Shown: positions 1 through 12,639, counted from the first letter of the stretch. The stretch: DNA of 64,000 bases from Cryptomeria japonica (GCF_030272615.1 NW_026729184.1:62001-126000), one strand, 5' to 3'. The notes: a model not told the origin generated them from the letters alone. A program made the numbers and translations.

Positions 1-1445
1 ATGGAGCATAATTACATTTTATGGATAAGGTATTTAAATCTTGAAGCCAGTTGAGGCCCTCCACGAGGATAGGCCCTAGAATCGATTGGAGAAACAAAAC
101 ACACTTCCCAACATCTAGATGGTGTCATGGTAAAGCAAAGTGGATGTTAATCAAAATGAGAGGGCATCACTTTGGGCAATATCTAGTGATATAAATAATA
201 TAGAAATCCTATGGCAACTAAATGCCCAATTCTTCAACTATCATCTTTAAAATGCCCTCAATCTCACCAAAAACTATTCTCAAATGAGTCATTTGCACAA
301 CACATTCTATGAGTCAAATGGCTCACCCAAATTTTCCAACAAGGCCAAGAACATGGATGAAATGTTCATGTTAACTTTGTGTCTATGGTGAGTCAATAAG
401 AAAAACTCTCTGAACCCCTTTAATCACTTGAAGAATTAAGCCAATGCGGTATTTGAAGATGCTCTTCAGCCTCTTCTCCTTGAGTACTCCTAAGAAATTC
501 ATCTATCTACAAGTGCATGCCAATTAGATGGGCATGTTCATTTAAAGAAACTCTAAATCTTCTTGGAAAATATATTCTACATGAGATACACAAAGGTAAG
601 CACGTGCAACATTTATTACTATGTCAAGATATTTCAATAAATGTCATTCTCTTTAGCCTCTATCACACCTTGTTTTGATTTTTTAGTGATATGCCACATC
701 TTGTCATCATTACCTTACATAAGAAATAGAAACATCATCTTACAGGTTTCATGAGAGTCAACCTCAACTTAGTGCCTACTTCGACTAAAATGTGAAGGAT
801 TCATGGAGTGTGGTGGATGCCACACATGAATTTATAGTAAGGAAGAAGTTTCATCCAAGCTAGATAAAAAGGCATCTCTAACATTCCAAGGCAAATTGGC
901 ATCCCAATATAAGATGATAAACATTTTATATATTCTCAAAACATAAAACACGTCTAGAAGGACCTTAATATCTTAGTTTCATAAATCTATTTATGGTTAA
1001 GATTTTCTTTTGTAGTGCAGCCCTAGAAAAACCTCTAGCCATTGCCAACTAAATTTTGTTTCAACATAGTTGTGTTGGAAGAATATTCCTTTTTTCTTTG
1101 CACTCCATTCATCCATACCCCTTTGTGGCATAATATTTCCCATCCTTTGATTTGATGATTAGGGATATTTTCTTTTGCTTTTATGTTCCTTGCTAGAAGA
1201 AGTTCCTCATTTTCTATTTAATACATTGGCAACCCCCATGTGACATTGTGGTCCTCAAGACATTAGACAGACATGGTAAGAGTAGATATTACTACTTTCA
1301 ACATGATGATAAGTCAACCATTTTGATTTCCATGAGGTCATCTCACTAGATAATTTGGCAAGCGTCCCATAGTTGAGTTGATCTTAAGCCATTTGTTAAA
1401 GGGAAATTCGAGGTATATACTAGGAAGGGTGACTAATTTGAATTG
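1..1445. repeat. Non-coding interspersed repeat, copy 1 (left edge cut by window)
   Basis: By eye this block is nearly identical, base for base, to 28207-29638, differing by scattered substitutions and an indel of about 13 bases near 1147-1165. Similarity stops at about 1445: copy 2 runs on into other sequence, while copy 1 meets an LTR. I find no long reading frame on either strand and no protein motif, so the class is unknown. It could be the non-coding part of a larger LTR element. The true left end lies outside the window. Confidence 0.8.
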
Positions 1446-2172
1446 GATCGCCATCATAAGAGATCTATATATACAGCATGAGTTAAGAGTTAAAGGTGTT
1501 TGCATGAGTGTAAGAAGACTATTACAGAGACACAGAGGTCATCCAGAAGGTTTTTAGAGAATAGTCAAAGAACAGAGTAAACAAAAGGGTTTACTGAGTT
1601 ACTATATGGGTTACCGAGGTATGCTATAAGCAAGGTAATCTATTCTGAGCACATAGAATCTGCTATAACATTTCAGATGTAAAGTTGCAAATATTTGTAA
1701 TGATTTTATTGTAATATTGTGAAGTTGAAAGAGAAACCTTTAACAGGGTAAAAGACTCTAATCAAGTCTATAAATTGTAAAGCCTCTAACCAGGTGCAGC
1801 ATTTAGATGAAGTGTTGTGAAAATTCTTTAGCAAGGTAGATCTAACAGATCTTGTTACTCCTAACAGGGTAAGCTATCAGAAATAGCTAAACATGTAGCT
1901 CTAATTGAGCACTCTTTATTATTGTAGTAGTGAAGTTGTGGGTTCCATCCCCACCACAGTTTTTCTCTCTAACCAAGAGTTTCTGCGTAACCAAAATATA
2001 TGTGTTATGGAGTGAATCATGTGTGATTGTTATCTATTTCTTTTAGTTTTATATTATGTTATTGCACTATTCGGTTTATGCATAACAGTAAAGATATTGT
2101 TTGAAGAAATGTTTTGAAGTACGGATTCACCCCTCCCCTCTCAGTACATTAGCTTTCCATATTGGGCCTAGC
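1446..2172 (+). mobile_element. Plus-strand copia-type LTR remnant (solo or truncated)
   Basis: A TATA-like stretch lies at 1466-1473. A GTGGGTTCC / CCCCAC stem-like block is at about 1936-1953. The 3' end (about 2113-2145) carries the complement of the gagaggggg..tgaatca motif found in every minus-strand copia LTR of this window, so this LTR is of the same broad group in the opposite orientation. Its right end abuts the RNase H part of the copia element at 2173, with no primer site or internal region. The left end is set by where the flanking repeat stops matching its other copy. Edges are good to about 10 bases. Confidence 0.65.
1466..1473 (+). promoter_or_regulatory. TATA box of the LTR remnant
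   Basis: A tatatata run sits about 20 bases inside the LTR, upstream of what would be the R region. This is the expected place for the core promoter of a copia LTR. Position is the only support. Confidence 0.35.
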
Positions 2173-5100
2173 AGTATGCACACAACTCAAAATTGTCATC
2201 CTTAGGATACCATAAACCAAGATTTGTTGTGCCTTGTAGGTACCGGAAAATCCTTTTAACTACTAATTCATGATTTTCTTTAGGATTGCTTTGAAATGTA
2301 GAAACAATGTATACTGCATTCATTATATCAGGTATGGTTTGTGTCAAATGCAGTAATCCTCCAATCATAGTTTTCTACCTTGTCGGGTTAATAGGAGTTG
2401 AATCATCCTTCAATGTCAATTTATTAGCTGTAGTCATAGGAGTATTTACTGGTTTCAAGTTTTCCATACCAAATTTCTTCAAAATTTCCTTCAAGTAATT
2501 TGTTTGACATATGAATATACCTTTATTTGTTTGTGAAATCTACAAACCTAGAAAAAAATTTATCTCCCCAATCATAGACATTTCAAATTCTTTTTGCATG
2601 TAGTTAGCAAAGTCTTTACATAATCCTTCTTCACCTCCAAAAATGATATCATCCACAAAAACTTCAATAACCAAAATATCATCATTGGTAACTTTGTAAT
2701 ACAAATTATTGTCAGCATTACCTTTTATGTATCCAAGCTTCAAAAAATATTTTTCCAATCTAGCATACCAAGCTCTGGGAGCTTGCTTCAATCCATATAA
2801 AGTTTTCCTTAACCTGCAAACCATATCGTTATCATCTATCAAAGAAAATCCATCAGGTTGTTCAATGTAAACTTCCTCTTCTAGATCTCCATTTAAAAAT
2901 GCACATTTTACATCCATCTAATAAACTTTATAGTTTTTATGAGCTACAAATGCGAGAAATAGTCTAACTGCCTCAATTCTAGCTACCCGTGCAAAAGTTT
3001 CATTATAACCAATTCGTTCTTTCTGAGAATAACCTTTACAAAATAATCTTGCTTTGTTTTTTATTATTTCTATATACTCATTTAGTTCCAATTATATTTT
3101 TGTCTTTAGGATGGGGAATCAATGTCCAAGTATTATTCTTTTCAATTTGTTCTAATTCTTCTTCCATTGCTTTTATCCAATATTTGTCTTGACATGCTTC
3201 AATAACATATGTTGGTTCAACTTGAGAAGTTAAACATACCTCTTCATTTGCCAATCTTCCTCTAGTCATAACACCTTGATTCTTATTTCCAATTATCCGA
3301 TTCTCTGAATGATTCAGTCTTACCTACCTATGTTTATTCTGATTTACACTTACATGTTGTTGATCTTCAGTCACAGTTGAGTTTTCTGATGATGTCGATG
3401 TGACTGGATCTTCACTCTATACCAGTGCAGTCTGTACCAGTTCATTTAGAATCATTTCAGCTGTCGGTTCTACAAATCTTGAATCTCCTCTAAAATGTTC
3501 ATCTATCTTCACATTAGTACTTTCAATGATTTTTTGCAATCTTTTATTATAACATCTATATGCCTTGCTTCTAGATGAATAACCAAGAAATATCCCTTCA
3601 TCACTTCTAGGATCAAATTTACCAATATACTCATCGATCTCCTAATATAGCATTTTCTTCCAAATATTTTGAAGTATTTAAGAGTAGGAGTATGGCCAAA
3701 CCATAGTTCATAAGGGGTCTTACTGATTTCACTTTTAATGTTAACTCTGTTGAAAGTATAAACCGTTGTATTCACTGCTTCTCTCTAGTACACATGAGGT
3801 AGATTTGCTTCCATCATCATGGTTCTTGTTTCATCCAGGATAGTTTTGTTCTTCCTTTTCACAACTCCATTATGTTGGGGTGTCTGGGGTGTTGATAGTT
3901 GTCTTTTGATTCCATTCACTTCACATAATGCATTAAATTCTCTAGATGTAAATTCTCCTCCTTGATCTGATCTCAAACATTTTATTTTCTTTCCAGTTTC
4001 ATTCTCTACCATTGCCTTGTATATCTTGAATTTCCCAAAAGCTTTTGATTTCTCCTTGAGAAAGGTAACCCAACATATTCTAGAATAATCATCAATTATT
4101 AGCATAAAGTATCTATCACCTTGAAGACTTCTTGTTCTTGTTGGACCACATAAATCAGTATGAATTAAATCAAGAATATTATTGGATTTCTCTGTAATGC
4201 TCTTGAATGTTGTTCTAACTTGTTTTCCCATTTGAAATTCCTTACATATCGGATTATGAGGTTTCACAATCTTAGGTAAATCCCTTGCTGTCTTAGTTGA
4301 ACTGATCTTTACAATGCAATCAAAATTCACATGACAAGGTCTCTTATGCCATAACCAACTTTCATCAATGTGTGCAATCAAACATGTCTTATCACTGGTA
4401 CTCAAGTGAAAGATATTACCTTTAGTCTAATTACCGGTTGAAATCTCCAATCTAGTTCTGTTTATGATTTTTCATTTTCCATTCTTGAATTGTAACTGAA
4501 ATCCTTTTTCCACTAACTGACCAACACTCAAAAGATTATACTTTAAACCTTCAATATAATAAACATTGTCAGTATTGTGCTTACCATCCAAATATATAGT
4601 GCCTCTTCCTTTGATTAAACAAGCTTTATCATCTCCAAACCTTACTAGACCTCCATGAATTTCATGTAATGATAATAATTTTCTTTTATCACCAGTCATA
4701 TGATGCGAGCATCCACTATCTATGATCCATTCATCTTTTTCTTCATTTTTTGCTGCCAGTGCCTGCTCTATCGATTTGACAATAGGAGCTGGTGGATCTT
4801 ATTTTATTGCAACAAATGCCCATCCACTATTTGTTGGATCTTCATTTGAATCATCTGTAACACCTTCATTTCCATAGTATAATGACTTGTCTCTTTTTTT
4901 TTTTAAATCTGTATCTTTGATATTAAGGGTTAGGTTTATATGTTCTTTTTGCTTCCTCCCTTAGTCTTGCATGTCTATCAAGACACCTAGATGCTATATG
5001 ACCAACTTTATTGCAATTAAAATTTTGAAATGTGCTTTAACTTCATACTTACTTCCTACTAGGCCTTTAGGCATCTTCCTTGCAAATAGTGCTTCATGTT

Positions 5101-5826
5101 CTTCAAGTTCTTCATTTGTCTTCTCATATCTTCAAGTTCTTTTGCATAAAGTGCTTTCCAATCAGTTTTGTTAGATGATGATGATGATGCTTTGAAAGCT
5201 AAATTAGTCTTCAAGAGGACCAAACTCTTCAAGCTCAAATGTAGAACATTTTTGAACCAAAGTATCTCTAGAAACTGATGTATTAGGCATTGTTCTCAAC
5301 TCATTAATAGCAATCACTTTCATTTTGTAAGCCAGTGGCAAAGCTCTTAAAACTTTAGAGACAAATTCATCTCCATTTAAAGATCCTCCACAACATTGTA
5401 TTCCTAAAATAATTTCATTAACTCTTTCCATAAATGCAGAAATTCTTTCATCTTCTTCCATTTTTAAATTTTCATACCTGACCTGGTAACATTCCAGTTT
5501 TGCAATTTTGACAGTGGTATCTCCTTCATTCAATGTTTCCATTTTATCCCAAATAGCTTTAGCAGTAGATCGGTCTGATAATCCCATGATTGTTGATTTG
5601 ATAATGCACTCAGAAGTGCTTCTCTTGCCTTGCAATCATTCTCCAAGTCCTTAACCAATGTTGGTAGATGAGGTTGATTTAGAGTAGAACCAACATATCC
5701 ATTCTTAGTAACATCCCATATATCTCTTCCAATGCAATAAAGATGTGTTTCCATTCTGATCTTCCATATACCATAGTTAGTTCCATCAAGTTTTGGAGTA
5801 TCCTTCCTGAAAATATTTCCTGCCAT
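2173..5826 (-). pseudogene. Copia gag-pol polyprotein, broken (element 1)
   Basis: Gag starts at 5826 (MAGNIFRKDTPKLDG) with a UBN2-type gag domain to 5204 interrupted by a frameshift. A degraded zinc knuckle (CX2CX4HX4C type) is near 4990-5030. The protease signature DSGCSHHMTG lies at about 4688-4718. Integrase follows: a damaged HHCC region (CKEFQMGK, second Cys of the pair lost) at about 4230-4380, then the DDE core from about 4180. The catalytic glutamate is replaced by lysine (NGVVKRKN, codon 3857-3859). RT is at 2540-3269 with the active-site motif VFVDDII, and the start of RNase H is at 2168-2368. In-frame TAG codons at 2918-2920, 3785-3787 and 4427-4429, plus a frameshift near 3635, rule out a working polyprotein. 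Confidence 0.88.
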
Positions 5827-5869
5827 AGGATCTCCTCAAGTTGTTAGGCTTCTACAAAAAGAGGACTAA

Positions 5870-5881
5870 GCTCTGATACCA
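5870..5881 (-). other. Primer binding site, initiator Met tRNA (element 1)
   Basis: The plus strand reads gctctgatacca, the complement of the TGGTATCAGAGC site that pairs with the 3' end of initiator Met tRNA in most plant copia elements. Two bases separate it from the LTR at 5884, the same spacing as in the copy at 63368. It fixes the element's orientation (minus) and its 5' LTR. Confidence 0.85.
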
Positions 5882-5883
5882 AT

Positions 5884-7009
5884 TTTTAAGAACCAAGAAG
5901 GACAACTGAGAGGGGGGGTGAATCAGTTGTAAACCAATTATATATAAATTATAACCCAAATGAAAATTATTCCAACTTAAACTTAGTGCCAATAATCCAA
6001 ACTTAAGTGTCGGTAAAACAGATTAACAATTATAGCAATATCGGTTTAACTTAATGCATGAAACAAAAAGAGAAACAACATTCACAAGACATGACACAAA
6101 TATTTTGATGTGGAAACCCTGTAAGGGGAAAAACTATGGTGGGAAACCTTACCCACAATCATATGATACTACTGCAGATACTAAGTGTATACAAATGGGG
6201 TTTGCACATGCAGAAAGGCCAACCACTTAGAGTTCACTGCTCAATCACAAAATAGGAGTCACACCGACTACAGTTGGATGGTTAAATCCAATAACAATGT
6301 ACTACCTCAGAGTAGCATCTACAATGTTGGATTCAGTACCGGTTTAAGCTCTGAACATGAGTGCCAAACACCTTCATAACCTTCCTTCAAGCTTCAGATA
6401 ATGTCTGCGTGATTCGCACAAGGATCTGCTTATTTTTTCCTCTTCAATATTCACACACACTCATGCCATACCATGCCATGATCTTTAATAAGATCTTACA
6501 ATCATTTATACAAAACCTAAGACCTATACATGAGGTCTACTCACCAAAGATATTACAATTAAATCAATTACAAAGAAGTCTTAATGCAATACAATATGTC
6601 TTCTTCAATACGATATCCAATGAATGAACCATTTCCAAGACGTGTCATGCTGATCCGTAATAGATATCATGTATCGGTCCATAACCTAGACCTATATGTC
6701 GGTAAAGGCAAATCTATCAACCCAATTAGATCAATAAGAAAAACACCAAATCCAAACATCCAATCCATGTCTTTGACATAACCAAATGATCTTCAGATGA
6801 TAACAAGTCATCATCACTGTCGGTGAACAATATAATCTGTTGGTGAACATATACCGGTGACTATGCATAAGCCACTAACCATGTTGGTTCAACAATAAAC
6901 CAATATAACCATAGTGTCAAATCAATGATGTAGACCTCCAAGAAGATAAGTGTTGACATGATTGACAAAACCAATGCAACACATGACAAAGCCATCCATA
7001 ATACCAATA
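5884..7009 (-). repeat. 5' LTR of copia element 1
   Basis: It begins ttttaagaacc on the plus strand, against tgttaggaacc in the copy at 63382, so the terminal TG has mutated. It contains the gagagggggggtgaatcag block, the ggaaaccctgtaagggg block (about 6112-6131) and the cagaaaggcc block shared by the other LTRs. It ends at about 7009 with ccaata, where related LTRs end ccaaca; R1 sequence starts at 7010. Length is about 1126 bases. Confidence 0.75.
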
Positions 7010-9120
7010 GAGAAAACAAGTATGAAGACTTCATGCTGACTACCAACTAATATCATTACGAATTAAAATTGTTAGAATTAATGAATCAATAACCAAGATA
7101 TAACTATTATTCGTTATAATTACAAATGAAGAAATATATAATAAAACATTATTAAGCTAATACAAGCACAATCTAAATTTAATTGAATGAACAACTAAAG
7201 ATCATCCCCTCCGATCAAGTGGGCTCTACTATCTTTCAGGAGGGATCTAGAAGATGAGATATCAAAGAGCTCCTTACTTTTTCCCTATAAAATTGGCCTC
7301 TTGAGGGGAAAACTATATAATTACAAAGATATTGAGAAGAAAAAATAGTTGATATCCAAATATTATAACTATAACTAATGGAAGAGTATCCTAATTATAT
7401 ATTCGTGCTCATTCTTAAACAAAATTGAAAATAAATAACTAAGTAAATCCAAAACAAATAGTTAAATTGAAATTCATGGTTACAATCAATTCAAAATTAT
7501 TGAAGACAAATCTATAATTGTCTATATATGATGAAGAGCACAAGAACAATGTCAATGGAATGAGACATTTCATAGTAGACAAAGACTATTTATAGGTTTT
7601 ATGAGTAGTGCTACACATGGTTGGGACTAGAGGTTTCATGAGCCAATTGGTTTAAGAATGAAGTGTCTACTATAAGATTTATAATGCTAATAGAAAGACA
7701 TCTAATTTGGCAAAGGGGAAAGATCTCCTAAGATTTCATTAGCTCTCTATTTTATAGGGAGTTCACTCATGCATGAATTAGCTAAAAATAATATATGTAT
7801 GAATGCATAAAAGGAACAATTTCATCAATCAAGAAGAACATTCAGGCATAATTATAATTTTAATATTAATTAACTATTAAATTATTCATGGATCAAAAGA
7901 AACTTATCAAACATGTATTTACTACCAATTTTTTTTAAATGGTTTTAACAAAGTCTTTGAAGTATGAAATTGAAACATCAAATATTTAAATGTTCAGTAT
8001 ATATGTTTCATTTGATGATAGTCACCTAAAAAATATTGTCACTCTATCTTTAGATATTTCTGTTATGTTTCCTGCTTTAATTCTATAGTGATACATTCTA
8101 TTTATATCTATGACTTCACATATCTGACTTAGTCATCAATCTAGTTTTGACATCCTCAATATAGTATTATTTTAAATTCTCATTAGTTTAACTTTCACCA
8201 AATATCCATGGCTCTTGTACTTGAATGCTATATGATACCTAGTCCATCCTATTATCATTTGTCATAGTTTAGCACTAATTTGGAGATATTTGAGGACCAT
8301 TTGAATAAATCATCATGGCAATCATCTAAATCTTTGGATTATATGAAATATTTAGAGACATACATTCTTCTTTTTGTTTATTCCTATTAGAATAGTAAGC
8401 TATATTTTTCACCTACCTTTATGGTGATATTTCTTCCCAAGGAGAGAAATTTTGCTTAGTGTTCACCATTATCTCTAGCATCTAGTTTCAAAAATCTATG
8501 GAAACTTCAAGATGGATTTTGACCGGAGATTTTTATGCAGTTGCTCTTCTCATCTTGGCTTTGGGAGGAAGAATTTCTTTAATTTATATGAATTTTTTCC
8601 TTCTCACCGTTGGGGGGTCACACAAACCTTCTCTCTTTTCTCTTCTACTAAAAGAATATTTATTCTACATTAGGTTAGAAGTATTCCTTGGGGAATAATA
8701 ATGATTCATCATGTATTCTCTTTTTTCACTTGTACATTTAGTTTACATTATTTTATTTTAGTGACGAGTTTTATTTTTCATTAAATTTTATACTTTACTT
8801 TTATGATGACAAATTTGCATGTGGTACCTAATATGACCTAGTAGTTTGAACCCATTATCATCATCTTTCTATACATTACTCCTTAAGTTGCACTTAAGGT
8901 TGGCATTTTAGAGTAAACAATGACATTATTAAACTAGTTACCTTTTGGCTTACCTAGGAGATTCCTATGCACTAGTTAAGTCTCCATTTAGGGACTTCTA
9001 ATCTTTTTGTCTTGCCTCATATTGTTAAGAGACATCACCACTTGAGAGAATAATTTCATGTGTATTTGATACATTTATAACATGTCTCATACACATGATA
9101 CGTCATGGACACAATTCCTA
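7010..9120. repeat. R1 repeat copy A, first segment
   Basis: 7010-7675 matches 40578-41236, and 7676-9120 matches 45475-46915, the two halves of R1 copy B that are separated there by a copia insertion. Matches include the segment with aagtgggctctac (about 7220), the catgcatgaattagct block (about 7770) and the ggacttctaat block (about 8990). I see no open frame with protein similarity. R1 is therefore a long, old, apparently non-coding repeat, possibly an LTR or the remains of a larger element. Confidence 0.75.
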
Positions 9121-9495
9121 TTGAAGCATTCTAAATTGTACTCACCTACAATTTTGTCCTCACTTAGGCCTCGCGATGGCATTTCATCCTCTAAGGCCTG
9201 ATTACAATAGTAATTATACTCACACCATCTATTCACCTCACATTCTCACCACATTTCCAGTTTGACCCTCTGTTTGGAGTCCTAACTTGTAGGACCAAGG
9301 ACTACCACACCCTAGTCGCAAATCAGGACCAGGACATACAACACCATGGTCCTAAATCAGGACCAAGGCATATACACCTTGGACCTCATAGTTAGGCCCT
9401 AAATTGGCCCCTCTTAACACTCACCTAGTGAGGGTGGTAAATTAGATCCTATGTCAACTTAGGTTAGAAATTTAATTTAAATTTTCACAAATAAG

Positions 9496-9504
9496 TATAA
9501 AAGG
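9496..9504 (+). promoter_or_regulatory. TATA box in LTR-like sequence
   Basis: TATAAAAGG, a strong plant TATA box, lies in a stretch with repeated ggacca / caggacca segments (9290-9400) that looks like the U3 of a plus-strand LTR. No gene follows, so it is read as an LTR core promoter. The element boundaries are not resolved. Confidence 0.4.
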
Positions 9505-9741
9505 AGGTCTATTCATATCCTTTTAAACCTAACGAATTCAAGATTCCAATTACACTCTAGTAAATTTATGTGAGAATACCATTAGTCCTCTATGAAGAAT
9601 TGGAGATGACATTCATGTTCCATGTTTAATGAAGATAATCTACGTGAAATCCTAATGCCTTGTGGAGACAAAAAAAAACTTCATTAAAGGTATATCATTA
9701 GAGTTTCATTCATTCTCAACCTTTCAATAAAAAGGAAAGTA

Positions 9742-10957
9742 TGTTGAATATACCAAACAACTCAGAGGGGGGTTGAATAAGTTGCCAATTAAAATATTTT
9801 ACATCTTCCACAAAGTAAGATCCAATAAACTAATTCTTGATTACCTAACCATAAGCTGATATAAGTATGAGAGAGAACACATATGAAACATACACATAAA
9901 ACACTAGATTTTTTGTGAAAAACACAAGAATGAAAAAACCACAGAGAATGCTAATTCTCAAGTAAAAGAAACCTATTAAGATGACATCGGTTAAGGTGAT
10001 TTTTACAAATGGTGGCTCACTACCAAAATTCTCACTATAGGTGGGCTCATTGCCCAGAAGAAGAAGGAAAAAGAAAGAATCTACCACTATAGTATAACTG
10101 CCACTAAGCTGCAATGTTGGAAGAGACCTTTGGTTCTTTGTTTTTGATACCAAAGAACATCAGTACACAACCACACTGATCAACCACAACTACACACAAC
10201 CTAACAAATTTGCACCAACGGGAGAGAGACCTTTTTTTTAAATCAACTTATATCTATATTTGTTCATTACAATCATCCTTTGTTTACACTAATCTCTTTG
10301 AATGAGAAGTATCCCAAGCTGGGAAAAGAATTTACCATAAGACAATTTGAAGTATTTCTGTATAAAACATTCTTGTGGTTGAATGGAATAAAAAGTGAAC
10401 CACACCACAATGAACTTCATCGACCAAAACAACACATTATCCATACGCCATAATAACAGGAGCAAAAATAAAAACATTCAAGGTTGACTAGACCCAGGAT
10501 GAACATATCTACAACCATATCTCTGGAGAACATCATCACATCCCAAATCAGAATAACAAAGCTAATGATATGAAAAACATAAATCCAAGATATCATCATC
10601 AAAATTGAAAATGCATAGAAATGTAAAGCAATTCAAACACTGTCAAACATCATCATTACTATATACACTTCATTAGAACAACTTTTGAAGTTCCAGATCA
10701 TAAGAATGACATCGCAAGGAAACATCCAACAACATACCAAAGATTCATTACTACAACTACAACATATTATAAATACGAAGCACAAACCAATCACTAAAAT
10801 CAATATGTTGACATCAATGATAACCATACTAACACACCATCATTTTCACATTGGCAACAAAGTATTTTACTATATTACTTCATTTATATTGTTAATTCAA
10901 TTTCATGGTTAGTTCCAAAACTAAGGTTTGACGTAAGACAAACCCCTATTCCTAACA
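9742..10957 (-). repeat. Copia-type LTR (3' LTR of a minus-strand element)
   Basis: It starts tgttgaata and ends cctaaca on the plus strand, so it has TG..CA ends. It carries a cagaggggggttgaataagt block near its left end, the counterpart of the motif in the other copia LTRs here, and an aaaaaaccacagag block (about 9936) like their aaaaaccacgg block. Directly to its right lies a pyrimidine-rich stretch, which marks this as the 3' LTR of a minus-strand element. Most of the interior is gone. Confidence 0.65.
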
Positions 10958-10974
10958 TATTTCCCCTTTTCACT
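10958..10974 (-). other. Polypurine tract next to the LTR
   Basis: On the minus strand this reads as a purine run (gtgaaaaggggaaata) directly upstream of the LTR. That is the expected position for priming of plus-strand DNA synthesis in an LTR element. About 450 bases of unassigned sequence follow to 11423. Confidence 0.5.
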
Positions 10975-11423
10975 ATGTGTAGGAATAGATATAGAGTCAC
11001 ATTCAGGAGGATCGATAGGATTGACAAATAAAAATAGGTTCAAGTTTTGACCACAAAAAATTTGGAGGACCATGATGAATTGATAATACCTAGTCTTGAA
11101 ATATTAGGTCAAAATTCTTGGAACATATTTGAATCATCTTCTTCTACTTAAATATAGGTTGGTGTCTTCATACGATATGTGTAGCTCATTGTTTCTATCA
11201 AATTGTTTCAATAATTCATTATATTTCCCTAATCTTCAATAATTGAATTCAATTCAATTAAAGGAGGCCAAAGCCCTATCAAAGGAGCCTAAAATTTCAT
11301 CAAAATGTTGGTCTATAAAGGTTAGATATGTTAGATTCTTCTCCTCCTTAATGTATTGGTAAATTAGGCTTGTTAGTGGTTTTATTTTCTTAATTTAACC
11401 CTAAACCTATTTTTACACCAATA

Positions 11424-12483
11424 CAACTACATTCATAAAGGATCCTAAAATTCTTAAATTATATCTTCTCATACCACCCCTCTTCTATATATTTAATTTG
11501 ATGATATGTAATTTCTTCCCTTTTGGATTCACACTTATTGTATGAATATAATGTATTTTTTCACTTATTTCAAACCTAATGTATAAGTCGTATCATGATT
11601 TTACATGACATATTAGGTTGTGAGAGTGAAATATTTAAGTGCATTAGTGTATGCACCCTAGAAATAGTATGCTTTGTGATACCAAGGACACTTTGGAGGT
11701 TATCTAAGTCATGGAGAAGGAATAATAACAAAGCCCATGTGCTTCCCTTTATAAGTATAGAGAGAATAACTATCTTATGTGCAAGTGTACAAAATTTTTA
11801 AGTTGTGGTCATTCCAATATAGCTCACAAAGGAAATAATTGTCTATAAATAATGCAATTTAAGAGTCACACAAGAAAGCTATACAAATAATAGGATAGGA
11901 AAGACAAAGGAAAATAAGTTGAGAAAGTAGGTAGTAATGTTCATTTAATGGCACAAGTAAAGAACTGTATGGCATGCTTACCCCTTAGAGCATATAATAA
12001 AATTGAAAGTATAATAATTTCAAGGTTATAGCTTTATTTTAATATTTCATTGAATCCAAAGAATATAACAAAATTAATATAGCATACAAGATCAAATAGT
12101 CAACCATTCACATGAAAGTTGAGAGGATAAAATTTATCTCAAATGACTTTAATTATGGTTTGAGACAACAAGATTACTAAAATAATCATAAATGACCATA
12201 TTTTTGCAATCTCTTCATACAATAAGAAATATGAATATTGTTAAAAAAATTGAGAGTAGTACCCTACGATTCCCTCCTCAAAACCGGATATCCAATTTCA
12301 AACAAAATAATAAAAAACAAAACAAAAATAAAAACAAAAGTTCATTCACATTGTCCCTCTTTTGATCAATACAAACCAATATGAAAATCATGATTTGAAA
12401 AACATATTCACAAACTCATGTAAACTATCATATTCAATGTAATCACAAATTCCTTTTCTATTCAACTACATCCCAACAATATT
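11424..12483. repeat. R1 repeat copy A, second segment
   Basis: It matches 46921-47910 of R1 copy B in order, including the ataccacccctcttctata block (about 11472), the tgtatgaatataatg block (about 11537) and the ccctcttttgatcaatac block (about 12355). The short frame at 11595-11801 lies inside this repeat and has no protein similarity I can see, so it is not called a gene. Confidence 0.75.
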
Positions 12484-12639
12484 TTTTTGTTTTTGGTAGT
12501 TAAATTGTTGGAAAGTCCACCTCCTAGTATATTAAAAGAAAATAAAATAAAAGTCCATAAAATATGATTTTCGGAGCTAGAAAAGTATCCTAGCTAACGA
12601 AAAATGGATCTACTACTAGATCCTAAATCTGCCTAGACA

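Larger units (their letters stand above)
2173..7009 (-). mobile_element. Ty1-copia element 1, 3' truncated
   Basis: Sense order on the minus strand is 5' LTR (7009-5884), primer site (5881-5870), gag, protease, integrase, reverse transcriptase. It is cut in the RNase H region at about 2173, where a foreign LTR begins. The order protease, integrase, RT identifies Ty1-copia rather than gypsy. The 3' LTR and polypurine tract are missing. Its right edge falls inside R1: sequence from 7010 matches the R1 copy at about 39212 and 40578, so the element inserted into R1 and the left flank was later lost. The sequence is close to the element at 60108-64000. Confidence 0.88.
9121..11423. mobile_element. 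2.3 kb insertion within R1 copy A (LTR-element pieces)
   Basis: R1 copy B passes directly from the sequence matching 9120 to that matching 11424 (around 46915-46921), so this stretch is extra in copy A. It holds a probable plus-strand LTR fragment (9121-9738, with a TATA box), a minus-strand copia LTR (9742-10957) and about 450 bases of unassigned element interior (10975-11423). No clear target duplication is left at the outer edges, so it is probably a nest with deletions. Confidence 0.65.

Noticed and set aside
1936-1953. tRNA T-arm-like stem (GTGGG TTCCATC CCCAC)
   Set aside because: No acceptor or anticodon arm around it; the same block occurs in copia LTRs, which is what surrounds it.
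2173-4430. Repeated in-frame TAG codons as a recoding or readthrough system
   Set aside because: The same ORFs also carry frameshifts and a lost catalytic residue, other copies have TAA and TGA too, and C-to-T decay of CAG/TGG explains TAG well.
9845-10827. Hydrophobic minus-strand ORFs that look like membrane proteins
   Set aside because: All lie within the 1216-base LTR; AT-rich sequence gives Phe/Ile/Leu-rich frames by chance.
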